DNA of 20,945 nucleotides from UBA7803 sp047920935. Its GTDB lineage: Bacteria; Pseudomonadota; Gammaproteobacteria; Pseudomonadales; Azotimanducaceae. How positions within the stretch are numbered: position 1 is the first letter of the stretch; the number at the start of each line of letters is the position of its first letter. The notes under the pieces were generated by a model. It was not told the origin of the DNA. It did not search any database and was given only the letters and a program-made list of their open reading frames with translations. Below, in pieces: positions 1 through 7,114 of the stretch. Location of the stretch: positions 1 through 20,945 of the forward strand of contig JBLRXD010000044.1 in the NCBI GenBank assembly GCA_047920935.1. The letters are read 5' to 3'. Position numbers and translations under genes: made by a program.

Positions 1-970
1 GCGCTTCGACCTGCACCGCATCGACGGCTACCGCAACTTCTGCAACAAGCTGTGGAACGCAGCCCGGTTCGTGCTGATGAATTGCCAGGCGGAGGACCTC
101 GAGGGCGAGGCGACCCTGAGCCTGGCAGATCGGTGGATTCTGTCGCGCACCCACCACCTGCTGGCCGCCTCGGATCGGGCGGTGGATACCTATCGGTTCG
201 ACCTGTACGCAGCCGCCGTGTACGACTTCGCGTGGCACGAGTACTGCGACTGGTATCTGGAACTCACCAAGCCGCTGCTGTGGAACGAAGACACCCCTGC
301 CGCTGTGCTGCGCGGCACGCGGCGCACCCTGCTGACCGTGCTCGAAGCGCTGCTGCGCATCGCGCACCCCATGATCCCCTTCATCACCGAAGCGATCTGG
401 CGGGAAACGGCACCGCTGCTCGACATCCGCGGGGCCACCATCATGCTGCAGCCGTTCCCCGAGGCCGACGACTTCTCAGCGGATCCCGAGGCCGATGCTG
501 CCATCGCCTGGCTGCAAGGCATGGTGCTCGGCGTGCGCAACATCCGCGGCGAAGCCAACCTCAAGCCGAAGCAGATGGTGAACGTGCTGCTGCAGGGTGG
601 CAACGACCGCGACCGCACCCTGGCGGCAGCCACGGAGGATCTGTTCCGCCGCCTGGCCGGGGTCGAGGCGGTGTCGTGGCTCGCACCCGAGGATACGCCG
701 CCAGCCAACGCACTGAGCCTGGTGGGCGAACTCAAGATCATGATCCCGCTGGCGGGTCTCATCGATCTGGAGGGGGAACGCGCCCGGCTGCAGAAAGAGT
801 TCACCAGAAAGCAGCAGGAACTGCAGCGTCTCACGGCGAAACTCGACAACCCGGAGTTCGTCGACAAGGCGCCCGAGGCGGTGGTGGCCAGAGAGCGGCA
901 AAAGCAGCGGGACGCCGAAGCGGCGCTGTCGACGCTGCAAACGCAGCTTGCTACGATCAGCAACGCTTGA
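1..970 (+). CDS. valS: Valine--tRNA ligase, C-terminal part (5' end outside window)
   Basis: Class I aminoacyl-tRNA synthetase that charges tRNA-Val in the cytoplasm. The frame is open from base 2 and begins inside the RFDxxRxxGYRNFCNKLWNAARF segment typical of ValRS, at the junction of the catalytic core and the anticodon-binding domain. The anticodon-binding helical domain follows, including the WHEYCDWYLELTKPLLW stretch. The last ~70 residues form the charged coiled-coil arm of ValRS (LEGERARLQKEF, then KLDNPEFVDKAPEAVV). The stop is TGA at 968-970. Only about 320 C-terminal residues lie in the window, so the HIGH and KMSKS signatures cannot be seen. A small SnoaL-like gene follows 28 bases downstream. 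The identification is secure. Confidence 0.97.
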   Translation, partial: RFDLHRIDGYRNFCNKLWNAARFVLMNCQAEDLEGEATLSLADRWILSRTHHLLAASDRAVDTYRFDLYAAAVYDFAWHEYCDWYLELTKPLLWNEDTPAAVLRGTRRTLLTVLEALLRIAHPMIPFITEAIWRETAPLLDIRGATIMLQPFPEADDFSADPEADAAIAWLQGMVLGVRNIRGEANLKPKQMVNVLLQGGNDRDRTLAAATEDLFRRLAGVEAVSWLAPEDTPPANALSLVGELKIMIPLAGLIDLEGERARLQKEFTRKQQELQRLTAKLDNPEFVDKAPEAVVARERQKQRDAEAALSTLQTQLATISNA

Positions 971-998
971 CTTCGAGCGCTCCCAAGAGGATTGATCG

Positions 999-1421
999 AT
1001 GACGGCTTTCGAAAACGCCCAGAAGTTCTTCCACGCCTGCGAATCGCTGCATGGCTGGAGCGGCTGCAAAGATCTCGTCGCCCCCGGCGCGACCTTCGTC
1101 GCCCAGAGCGAGCCCATCGCCGACATCGTCACGGTAGAAGGCTACTGCGAGTGGATGAAGTCTTTCGGCACCGAGGTGGTTCCCGGCTGCGGCTATGAAA
1201 TTCATGCCCAGTCGTTCGACGCCGACACCCGCGTGGCGACTTTCTTCGCGACCTTCACAGGCACCCACACGGGCGCCGGCGGCCCGCAGCCGCCCACCGG
1301 CCAGTCGGTCAGCGCGCACTATGTCTATGCCCTCGACATGGACGCCAACGACCGCGTCGCCCACATGGTGAAGATCTGGAACGCGCCCTGGAGCATGCGG
1401 CAGCTCGGCTGGATCAACTGA
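999..1421 (+). CDS. SnoaL/NTF2-like family protein
   Basis: A 140-residue protein with the length and pattern of the NTF2-like alpha+beta barrel fold: an N-terminal helical stretch (FENAQKFFHACESLHGW), then alternating strands including VATFFATFTGTHTG (about residues 81-94) and VSAHYVYALDMDANDRVAHMVKIWN near the end. SnoaL-like proteins include polyketide cyclases, isomerases, epoxide hydrolases and many uncharacterised members, so no reaction can be assigned. The ATG at 999 has an AAGAGG ribosome-binding site at 985-990, and the gene starts 28 bases after valS, so co-transcription is possible. There is no signal peptide, so it should be cytoplasmic. It converges with the quinone oxidoreductase gene. 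Confidence 0.7.
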   Translation: MTAFENAQKFFHACESLHGWSGCKDLVAPGATFVAQSEPIADIVTVEGYCEWMKSFGTEVVPGCGYEIHAQSFDADTRVATFFATFTGTHTGAGGPQPPTGQSVSAHYVYALDMDANDRVAHMVKIWNAPWSMRQLGWIN

Positions 1422-1460
1422 CCTCCGGATCGCTTTCATGGAAAACCCCGCTTTTCCTCA

Positions 1461-1500
1461 AGCGACCGCGGCGGCCGCAGGCCGCTTGGCCGCTCCTACA
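1461..1500 (-). repeat. REP-like palindrome, copy A
   Basis: On the minus strand this reads from a TGTAGGAGCG head into a GC-rich palindrome. The GCGGCC-GCA-GGCCGC hairpin is at 1471-1485 on the plus strand. The head matches the other REP-like copies in this window, while the stem differs (GGCC-rich rather than GATC-rich). It lies between two convergent genes and its head supplies the TAG stop of the quinone oxidoreductase (CTA at 1496-1498 on the plus strand). As RNA the hairpin could help end transcription, but there is no T-run. Confidence 0.6.
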
Positions 1501-2461
1501 GCGCGAGCACCACCTTGCCGATCGTGTCGTTGCCGGCGACCAGCGCGTGCGCTCGCTCGGCTTCCTGAATGGGGATCACCGCCTCGATCACCGGCTCGAT
1601 GGCCCCGGACTCGAACAGCGGCCAGACGCGCGACTGCAGCGCATCCATCACCGCCGCTTTCTCGCTGATGGGCCGGGCCCGCAGGGTCGAGCCGATGATC
1701 CGCGCGCGCTTCATCATCAGCAGGCCGAGATTGATGTCGGTTTGGGCCCCGCCCATGAGGCCGATCAGCACCAGCCGACCGCCGACGTTGAGGTAGCCCA
1801 GATTGGCCATCAGGTAAGCAGCGCCCACCGGATCGAGGATCACATCCACGCCGCCGGCCTCCGCCCAGGCCTTCACCACCTCGTGGAAGTCGTCAGCGTG
1901 CCGGTCGGCACCGCCCTCGGCGCCCAATTCGACACAGCGTGCGATCTTGTCGGCACTGCCGGCGGTGACGAAGCAGGGGTTGTGAAACGCCTTGCACATG
2001 GCGATGGCCGCCGTGCCGACGCCGCTGGCGCCGGCATGCAGCAGTACCCGCTCCTGCTTCTGCAATCCAGCCTCCATGTAGAGGTTGAGGTAGGCGGTAG
2101 CGAACACCTCGGGAATGGCCGCGGCGCGGATGGCGTCGAAGCCATGCGGCACCTTCAGCACCTGCCCCGCGGGCACCACGACCTGCTCGGCGTAGCCGCC
2201 ACCGGAGAGCAGCGCGCACACCTGATCGCCAGGCACCACGCGGCTGACGCCCTCGCCCACCTCCAGCACCTCGCCCGCGCACTCCAGGCCGAGAATCGGG
2301 CTGGCGCCGGGAGGCGGCGGATAGCCGCCGGAGCGCTGCACCAGATCGGCGCGGTTGATGGCGGTGGCTTTGACGCCGATGCGCACCTGGCCGGGGCCGA
2401 GGTCAGGGGTTGGGGCGTCGGCCCAGATGAGGGTGTGGTTTTCCAGGAGGATGGCTTTCAT
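1496..2461 (-). CDS. NAD(P)H:quinone oxidoreductase, PIG3-like MDR family
   Basis: A 321-residue zinc-independent medium-chain dehydrogenase/reductase, the usual size for PIG3/quinone oxidoreductases. Features in order: N-terminal GroES-like domain with AINRADLVQRSGGYPPPPG (about residues 32-50) and the GLECAGEV motif; nucleotide-binding Rossmann fold with HAGASGVGTAAI (about 143-154); the DPVGA segment and GGRLVLIGLMGG strand; and a C-terminal KVVLAL. The family reduces quinones or enones with NADPH; the substrate here is unknown. Start: ATG at 2461 (MKAILL), where the similarity begins. The frame stays open further upstream, but that part runs through two REP-like copies and hisF in the wrong frame and is not coding. 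It follows hisF on the same strand across an 83-base gap. Confidence 0.88.
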   Translation of the reverse strand: MKAILLENHTLIWADAPTPDLGPGQVRIGVKATAINRADLVQRSGGYPPPPGASPILGLECAGEVLEVGEGVSRVVPGDQVCALLSGGGYAEQVVVPAGQVLKVPHGFDAIRAAAIPEVFATAYLNLYMEAGLQKQERVLLHAGASGVGTAAIAMCKAFHNPCFVTAGSADKIARCVELGAEGGADRHADDFHEVVKAWAEAGGVDVILDPVGAAYLMANLGYLNVGGRLVLIGLMGGAQTDINLGLLMMKRARIIGSTLRARPISEKAAVMDALQSRVWPLFESGAIEPVIEAVIPIQEAERAHALVAGNDTIGKVVLAL

Positions 2462-2469
2462 GTTTGCTA

Positions 2470-2532
2470 TCGCGATCGGGAGATCGCTCCTACGGTGGTT
2501 TTCGGGTCGCGATCGGGAGATCGCTCCTACGG
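2470..2532. repeat. Two identical REP-like copies in direct tandem (copy B)
   Basis: Two exact 26-base copies at 2470-2495 and 2507-2532, repeating with a 37-base period. Each contains the palindrome GCGATC-GGGA-GATCGC and, on the minus strand, begins with GTAGGAGCGATCTCCC. They fill most of the gap between hisF and the quinone oxidoreductase gene on the minus strand. Such hairpins in a transcribed intergenic region could influence mRNA stability or partial termination. There are no further units and no cas genes, so this is not a CRISPR array. Confidence 0.8.
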
Positions 2533-2544
2533 TTGCGGCTCGGG

Positions 2545-3324
2545 TTACCAGGACATGCGCATCTTGACGCCACGGCCGTGCAGGTACTGCTTCAGCTCGC
2601 TGACCCGATAGTCCCCGAAGTGCACCATGGAGGCTACCAGAGCGGCATCGGCTTTGCCCGTGGTGAGGGCTTCGTAGAGGTGCTCGGGTTTGCCGGCGCC
2701 GCCGCTGGCGATCACCGGGATGCGCACCGCCTCGGCCAGCATGGCGGTGAGCTTCAGCTCGTAGCCTTCGCGGGTGCCGTCGGCATCGATGGCGTTCACC
2801 ACCAACTCGCCGGCACCCAGGCGCTCGCCTTCCAGAGCCCATGCCAGCGCGTCCCGGCCCACCGGGGTGCGGCCGCCGTTGATGACGATCTCGTAACCGG
2901 AAGGGCAGATGGCGCTTACCGGCACCGCCTTGATGTCCATGGACAGCACCACGTTCTGGTTGCCGATGGCATCGGCGCACTCGGCAATCAGCGCCGGCCG
3001 TTGCACCGCCGCGGAGTTGACGTTGATCTTCTCCGCACCGGCGAGCCGCAGGTCGGTAGCGTCCGCTACCGTACGAACGCCGCCGCCCACGGAGAGCGGA
3101 ATGAACACCTGCTCGGCCACCGCCTCCACCACGTCGAGCATGATGCGGCGCTTGTCGCTGGACGCGGTGATGTCGTAGAACACCAACTCGTCGAGCCCGT
3201 CTTCGTAATACTCCCGAGCCTTCTGCACCGGATCGCCGATGTCGCGGGTATCGACGAACCGCACGCTCTTGGCCAGTTTGCCGTCGCGCACATCGAGACA
3301 GGCGATGAGTCGTTTGCTCAGCAT
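2545..3324 (-). CDS. hisF: Imidazole glycerol phosphate synthase subunit HisF
   Basis: A 259-residue (beta/alpha)8 cyclase subunit. With ammonia supplied by HisH it turns PRFAR into imidazole glycerol phosphate and AICAR in histidine synthesis. The catalytic aspartates are present: D11 in ACLDVRDG and D130 in LSMDIK. Phosphate-binding motifs are visible: SVGGGVR (about residues 79-85), the INVNSAAV strand, and VIASGGAGKPEH. ATG at 3324. It sits 37 bases downstream of hisH on the same strand, the usual pair, but no hisA, hisI or hisB is nearby. Sequence details such as KSVRFVDTRDIGDPVQKAREYYEDG resemble the HisF type found as isolated hisH-hisF pairs. A role outside histidine synthesis cannot be excluded from sequence. 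Confidence 0.93.
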   Translation of the reverse strand: MLSKRLIACLDVRDGKLAKSVRFVDTRDIGDPVQKAREYYEDGLDELVFYDITASSDKRRIMLDVVEAVAEQVFIPLSVGGGVRTVADATDLRLAGAEKINVNSAAVQRPALIAECADAIGNQNVVLSMDIKAVPVSAICPSGYEIVINGGRTPVGRDALAWALEGERLGAGELVVNAIDADGTREGYELKLTAMLAEAVRIPVIASGGAGKPEHLYEALTTGKADAALVASMVHFGDYRVSELKQYLHGRGVKMRMSW

Positions 3325-3361
3325 GGATGGTTGCTCATTGCGCTGATCCTGGCGGTATCCG

Positions 3362-3979
3362 TCAGCACGTGCCGTCCCACTCGGCGAAGCGCTGCAGAAC
3401 CTTCAGGCCGATGCGCCCACTCTTTTCCGGGTGGCACTGCATGCCGAAGTAGTTGTCCCGGCCCAGGGCGCAGGCGAACTCGACCTCGTAGTCGGTCACG
3501 GCGAACACGTCTTCGGGGCGCGCCGGCTGCGGATAGTAACTGTGGACGAAGTAGAATTCGTCGCCTGGGGCCACGTCCTGAAGCAGCGGGTGAGGCCTGG
3601 TCACCCGCACCTCGTTCCAGCCCATGTGAGGAATTTTCAGCTCCGGGCGGGTGAAGGCGAAGCGCCGCACCTGGCCGGGAATGACCCCCAAGGTATCGGT
3701 GTCGTTCTCTTCGGAGCGGTCCAGGGAGATCTGCATGCCCAGGCAGATGCCGAATACCGGAGTACCGCTGCGAATGGCCTCGCGCAGTGCCTCATCCATG
3801 CCGTTGGCCCGGAGGCTGCGCATGGCGCTGCCGGCCGCGCCCACGCCAGGGAAGATGATGCGATCCGCCCGCCGCAGGCGCTCTGGATCAGCGCTGATCT
3901 CGGCGTCTACGCCCACCTCATGACAGGCGCGCTGCACGCTGCGGAGATTACCCGCGTCGTAGTCGATGATGACGGCCAC
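3362..3979 (-). CDS. hisH: Imidazole glycerol phosphate synthase glutaminase subunit HisH
   Basis: A 205-residue class I glutamine amidotransferase that hydrolyses glutamine and channels ammonia to HisF. The triad is intact: C79 in GICLGMQ, and H183 and E185 in MQCHPEKSG. The KIPHMGWN motif (about residues 115-122) and the FVHSYY segment (144-149) are typical of HisH. The start is GTG at 3979 (MAVIIDYDAGN), fixed by the conserved N-terminal strand; the ribosome-binding site is weak. It forms a two-gene unit with hisF and is divergent from hemH. Confidence 0.94.
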   Translation of the reverse strand: MAVIIDYDAGNLRSVQRACHEVGVDAEISADPERLRRADRIIFPGVGAAGSAMRSLRANGMDEALREAIRSGTPVFGICLGMQISLDRSEENDTDTLGVIPGQVRRFAFTRPELKIPHMGWNEVRVTRPHPLLQDVAPGDEFYFVHSYYPQPARPEDVFAVTDYEVEFACALGRDNYFGMQCHPEKSGRIGLKVLQRFAEWDGTC

Positions 3980-3988
3980 GGCTTTCCG

Positions 3989-4017
3989 ATGACAACTCGA
4001 AGGAGCGCGGATACTAT
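3989..4017 (+). promoter_or_regulatory. Candidate sigma-70 promoter for hemH
   Basis: ATGACA at 3989-3994 (5 of 6 bases of the -35 consensus), a 17-base spacer, then TACTAT at 4012-4017 (4 of 6 of the -10 consensus). Transcription would begin near 4024, giving a leader of about 60 bases before the GTG of hemH. Found by eye only. Confidence 0.4.
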
Positions 4018-4040
4018 CGCAATTGCCCGCCCCTAGACAA
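4011..4040 (-). promoter_or_regulatory. Candidate sigma-70 promoter for hisH-hisF
   Basis: On the minus strand TTGTCT (4040-4035) and TAGTAT (4016-4011) are 18 bases apart, each matching 4 of 6 consensus positions. The -10 box overlaps the -10 of the opposing hemH candidate, so the two promoters would compete. Found by eye only. Confidence 0.3.
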
Positions 4041-4071
4041 AAATCCCGCGATCCACGATTTACGACGCACG

Positions 4072-4078
4072 AAGGAGG
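4072..4078 (+). promoter_or_regulatory. Strong ribosome-binding site deciding the hemH GTG start
   Basis: AAGGAGG is a near-complete anti-16S match, 8 bases before the GTG at 4087. It supports the GTG start over any downstream ATG. Confidence 0.8.
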
Positions 4079-4086
4079 GAGGCGCA

Positions 4087-5115
4087 GTGGCGCAAGGCAT
4101 TCTATTGGTGAATCTCGGCACCCCGGCGTCTCCGGGCACGGCCGACGTGCGCCGCTATCTGGGCGAGTTTCTGATGGACCCTTACGTGCTCGACGTGGCC
4201 TGGCCGCTGCGGCGCATGATCGTCTCAGGCTTCATCCTGCCGTTTCGCCCGAAGCGCAGCGCCGAGGCCTACGGCAAGATCTGGGATGCCGCCGGGCCTG
4301 GAACCGGCTCACCGCTGCTGCACTACAGTCGATGTCTGGAGCAGGCGCTGCGCGAACACGTGGGCCTGCCATGCGAGCTCGCCATGCGCTACGGCCAGCC
4401 GAGCCTGGCATCCGCGGTAGCGCGACTCGAGCAGCAAGGCGTCAGCGAGCTGCTGCTGGTGCCGCTGTACCCCCAGTTCGCTGATTCCACCTGCAGCACC
4501 ACGGTGCGCGCGGTGACGAAGCTGGTCGAAAACCGCATGAAGCTGCACGTGCTGCCACCCTTCTACGCCCGCGGCGATTACATCGACAGCCTCGCGACCA
4601 CAGTCAGGGAGCATCTACCGGAGCAGTGGGACCATCTGCTGCTGAGCTACCACGGGCTTCCCGAGCGCCACATCACCCGGGCAGACCCCACCGACAAGCA
4701 CTGCCTGCAGTCGCCCGACTGCTGCAGCGTGCGCTCGCCCGCGCACGCAACCTGCTACCGGCACCAATGCTTTCGAACCTCGGAACTGCTGGCCGCAGCC
4801 CTGGGTATCGATGCGCAGCGTTACAGCGTCAGCTTTCAGTCCCGCCTCGGCCGCCTGCCGTGGCTGTCGCCATACACCGACCAGACGCTGGCGGCGCTGC
4901 CGCACCACGATGTGCGCCATCTGGCGGTCGCCTGCCCGGCATTCGTGGCCGACAACCTGGAGACGCTGGAGGAGATCGGCATGGCGGGCCGCGAGACCTT
5001 CCTCGCCGCCGGCGGCGAGTCCTTTACCCTGATCCCGTGTCTGAACGATCGCGCCGACTGGATCACCGCTCTGGCTGGGTGGTGCCAACAGGCGCTGCTC
5101 AGCCGGGCTGCCTGA
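4087..5115 (+). CDS. hemH: Ferrochelatase with cysteine-rich insert
   Basis: A 342-residue ferrochelatase that inserts Fe2+ into protoporphyrin IX in the last step of heme synthesis. Family features: LLVNLGTPASPGTADVRRYL at the N-terminus, catalytic H189 in LSYHGLPERH, SFQSRLGRLPWLSPYTD, and the acidic E292 in ADNLETLEE. Between the histidine motif and the FQSR motif is a cysteine-rich insert with C206, C212, C213, C223 and C228 (HCLQSPDCC, then CYRHQC). E. coli HemH lacks an equivalent insert. Some bacterial ferrochelatases carry a [2Fe-2S] cluster on internal cysteines, and this insert is the likely site. GTG start with a strong AAGGAGG site. A small secreted protein gene follows 21 bases downstream. 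Confidence 0.96.
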   Translation: MAQGILLVNLGTPASPGTADVRRYLGEFLMDPYVLDVAWPLRRMIVSGFILPFRPKRSAEAYGKIWDAAGPGTGSPLLHYSRCLEQALREHVGLPCELAMRYGQPSLASAVARLEQQGVSELLLVPLYPQFADSTCSTTVRAVTKLVENRMKLHVLPPFYARGDYIDSLATTVREHLPEQWDHLLLSYHGLPERHITRADPTDKHCLQSPDCCSVRSPAHATCYRHQCFRTSELLAAALGIDAQRYSVSFQSRLGRLPWLSPYTDQTLAALPHHDVRHLAVACPAFVADNLETLEEIGMAGRETFLAAGGESFTLIPCLNDRADWITALAGWCQQALLSRAA

Positions 5116-5136
5116 CCGCCCACCTGGAGCCCGCCC

Positions 5137-5544
5137 GTGAAAGCCACCCTCCTCGCAGTCTTGGTCACGTGCTGGGGTTTGTCGATCGGCGGGCCGGCGC
5201 ATGCCGCGCCCCCGCTGACGCCCCAGCAACACGCCGAGATACGGCTGATCGTCGAACAGCAGCGCATAACGGCGGAGCAGCAGCACATCGCCGAGCTTCG
5301 GCGCATGGCCGAGCAGCAACGCACGGCGGATCGGCAGCGGCTGATCGATCAGCAGCGCGCGGCAGATCAGCAGCGCGCGACCGCGCGCATCGACCTTTAC
5401 GGGCTATACAGCAGTCAGCGCTGGGCACTGGATCTCGATGACCGGACGCGCGCGCTCGCGCCGGAACGGCACGCGCAGTTGGAGACGCAGCCGCGAACGT
5501 CGACGTTTCACATGCTGGTGCCCGAGGTTTCGGTATCGAAGTGA
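5137..5544 (+). CDS. Small secreted glutamine-rich helical protein, unknown function
   Basis: A 135-residue protein not recognised as a named family. It begins with a clear signal peptide (residues 1 to about 23: a lysine, a hydrophobic core LLAVLVTCWGLSIG, and an AHA-A cleavage site), so it should be exported to the periplasm. Residues ~28-82 are a Q-, E-, R- and A-rich amphipathic stretch built of variations on xxEQQR and AADQQR, probably one long helix or coiled coil. The tail (DLYGLYSSQRWALDLDDRTRAL onward) is more mixed. At the DNA level a 15-base unit is repeated at 5347-5361 and 5365-5379. The start is GTG at 5137 with GGAG at 5126-5129. It may be co-transcribed with hemH. Confidence 0.65.
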   Translation: MKATLLAVLVTCWGLSIGGPAHAAPPLTPQQHAEIRLIVEQQRITAEQQHIAELRRMAEQQRTADRQRLIDQQRAADQQRATARIDLYGLYSSQRWALDLDDRTRALAPERHAQLETQPRTSTFHMLVPEVSVSK

Positions 5545-5574
5545 CCGTAGTTTCATCAGGCGGAGAAGGCAGAC

Positions 5575-6429
5575 ATGACGCAAGGCGACTGGCAGACGGC
5601 CCGGCAGGCGTTGGCCCGGGACGGGGTGATCCATGTTCCCGGCGGCTTGTCCGGCACCGATATGGATGTGGTGGAGGCGGCATTCGACTGGATGCTCGCG
5701 CACCCGGGGCCGGGCGCCGAGAAGCGCTACACGCACGAAGCGGCGACGTTTTACGAATCCACCGGCTATACGCCCAGCGAGCCTGCGTTCAGACGCATTT
5801 TCGAGGAGACCCCGCTCGTCGCGATGGTGCGGGCCCTTTATGGGACGGAGCGGGTCTGGTACCTGGGCGAGCAGCTGTTTCACAAGTACGGCGGCCATGC
5901 CCGCCGCACCCCGTGGCATCAGGATCTTTCCTACCTGCCTTTCGGCGGCGACTCGGTCATCGGCATCTGGATCTCACTCGGCGACCTGCCGCGGGAAGCA
6001 TGCCTCGAGTTCGTCCGTGGCTCCCACCGGGGCGAACTCTACAATGGGGCCAGCTACCTCGACCTCGACGACGACACCCACCCGCTGTATCCCGACAGCG
6101 CGATGCCGCGGCTTCCGGACATCGAGGCGAACCGCGAGCGTTGGGACATCGTGTCGTGGCCGATCGCCCGCGGCGATCTGCTGGTGTTCCACCTCGCCAC
6201 GCTGCACGGCGGCGGCGGCACCACACCCGGCATCGAGCGGCGCTCGCTGACGCTGCGGTTCTTCGGGGAGGACGCGCTGTGGACCGACCCGCTGCCGCAG
6301 CCTGATCCGAACGCCTTTGCGGCCAGGCGCAGCAAGGCCGTGCGGGATGCCGGCGCCCGCCCGGCGGCGCGCGTGCCCACGGTACCGGGCGAGCCGTTGC
6401 ATCGCAGCGGCCAGTTCGTCGAGTTCTAG
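5575..6429 (+). CDS. Phytanoyl-CoA dioxygenase (PhyH) family protein
   Basis: A 284-residue Fe(II)/2-oxoglutarate-dependent oxygenase. The iron-binding triad is visible: H115 and D117 in the WHQD motif and distal H211 in TLHGGGG, with arginines in the following strand (IERRSLTLRFFG) suited to bind 2-oxoglutarate. YLGEQLFHKYGG before the HxD motif and GIWISLGDLPREACLEFVRGSH are typical PhyH-family strands. These enzymes hydroxylate acyl-CoAs or small metabolites; the substrate is not predictable here. ATG at 5575 follows GGAGAAGG at 5562-5569. The C-terminal ~40 residues are low-complexity (AARRSKAVRDAGARPAAR). It is followed by a PhoX-like remnant and a P450 gene on the same strand. Confidence 0.88.
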   Translation: MTQGDWQTARQALARDGVIHVPGGLSGTDMDVVEAAFDWMLAHPGPGAEKRYTHEAATFYESTGYTPSEPAFRRIFEETPLVAMVRALYGTERVWYLGEQLFHKYGGHARRTPWHQDLSYLPFGGDSVIGIWISLGDLPREACLEFVRGSHRGELYNGASYLDLDDDTHPLYPDSAMPRLPDIEANRERWDIVSWPIARGDLLVFHLATLHGGGGTTPGIERRSLTLRFFGEDALWTDPLPQPDPNAFAARRSKAVRDAGARPAARVPTVPGEPLHRSGQFVEF

Positions 6430-6456
6430 CCCGAGCGTCATCGCGTCCAGCCACAC

Positions 6457-7032
6457 GTGGCCGTTGCCGGACGCGCCCAGCAACGACTGATCCGTGCTGA
6501 CCCGGGTCTGTTCGGCGCCGAGAGCGACGCCGACACTGCGCTGGTCAATCTATCCGGGCTGACCGCAGACCAGGCGTTTTCGAGCCCGGACGGAATCAGC
6601 TTCACGAACAGCACGGGGTTGTTCTGGATCCAGACCGACGACGACGCCATGACGCACAAATCCAACTGCATGCTGCTGGCGGCGGTGCCCGGCCAGGTCG
6701 GCGACGGCAATCGGCTGACGCTCGACTACGGCAGCGGATCCGTAACCACCCACATCGGCGCCCGCCCGACGCAGGCCACGCTCAAGCGCTTCCTCGTCGG
6801 CCCGGTCGATCAGGAGATCACAGGCCTCGCGGAAACACCGGATGGCCGCGTGCTGTTCATCAACGTCCAGCATCCGGGTAGCGGCGCCCCGGTGGCCACC
6901 GCGCCCGACCCGAGCGAGTACACCAGCCACTGGCCGGGCAATGCCGGCTATGGAGCGGGGGGCGCCAATGCGCGGCCGCGATCGGCCACGGTGATGATCG
7001 TCAAAGACGATGGCGGCACCATCGGCAGCTGA
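6457..7032 (+). pseudogene. PhoX-type (DUF839) phosphatase, C-terminal remnant
   Basis: The frame encodes about 190 residues matching only the C-terminal part of PhoX-like secreted phosphatases: FSSPDGISF followed by LFWIQTDDD, then FLVGPVDQEITGLAETPDGRVLFINVQHPG, SHWPG, and RPRSATVMIVKDDGGTIGS at the stop. Full PhoX proteins are roughly 600-700 residues with a Tat signal and the metal-binding core; all of that is absent here because an intact PhyH gene lies directly upstream. The best available start (GTG at 6457) has no convincing ribosome-binding site, and the first ~25 codons look unrelated to the family. The fragment is in the same frame as the PhyH gene, separated by its TAG stop. It is most likely a deletion relic; translation as a short protein is possible but less likely. 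Confidence 0.7.
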
Positions 7033-7114
7033 ACGAGGCCCCGGTGCGTTTGTCCCTCCTATCCTCAATCGGTGCTTCGGGTTATGGTCTGAATTGGTCT
7101 GTGGAGGTGTGACG

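Noticed and set aside
1440..1457. GGAAAA-N6-TTTTCC as a rho-independent terminator
   Set aside because: The stem is only six mostly A-T pairs with no following T-run, too weak for an intrinsic terminator.
2470..2532. CRISPR repeats
   Set aside because: Only two repeats with an 11-base spacer, strongly palindromic, and found elsewhere in the window as dispersed REP-like elements; no cas genes.
1496..2980. A 494-residue version of the quinone oxidoreductase with a long N-terminal extension
   Set aside because: The extra residues run through the two REP-like copies and through hisF in the wrong frame; the family start is at 2461.
6457..7032. An intact small gene of its own
   Set aside because: It matches only the end of a much longer family, has an unrelated first segment and no ribosome-binding site, so a relic is more likely.
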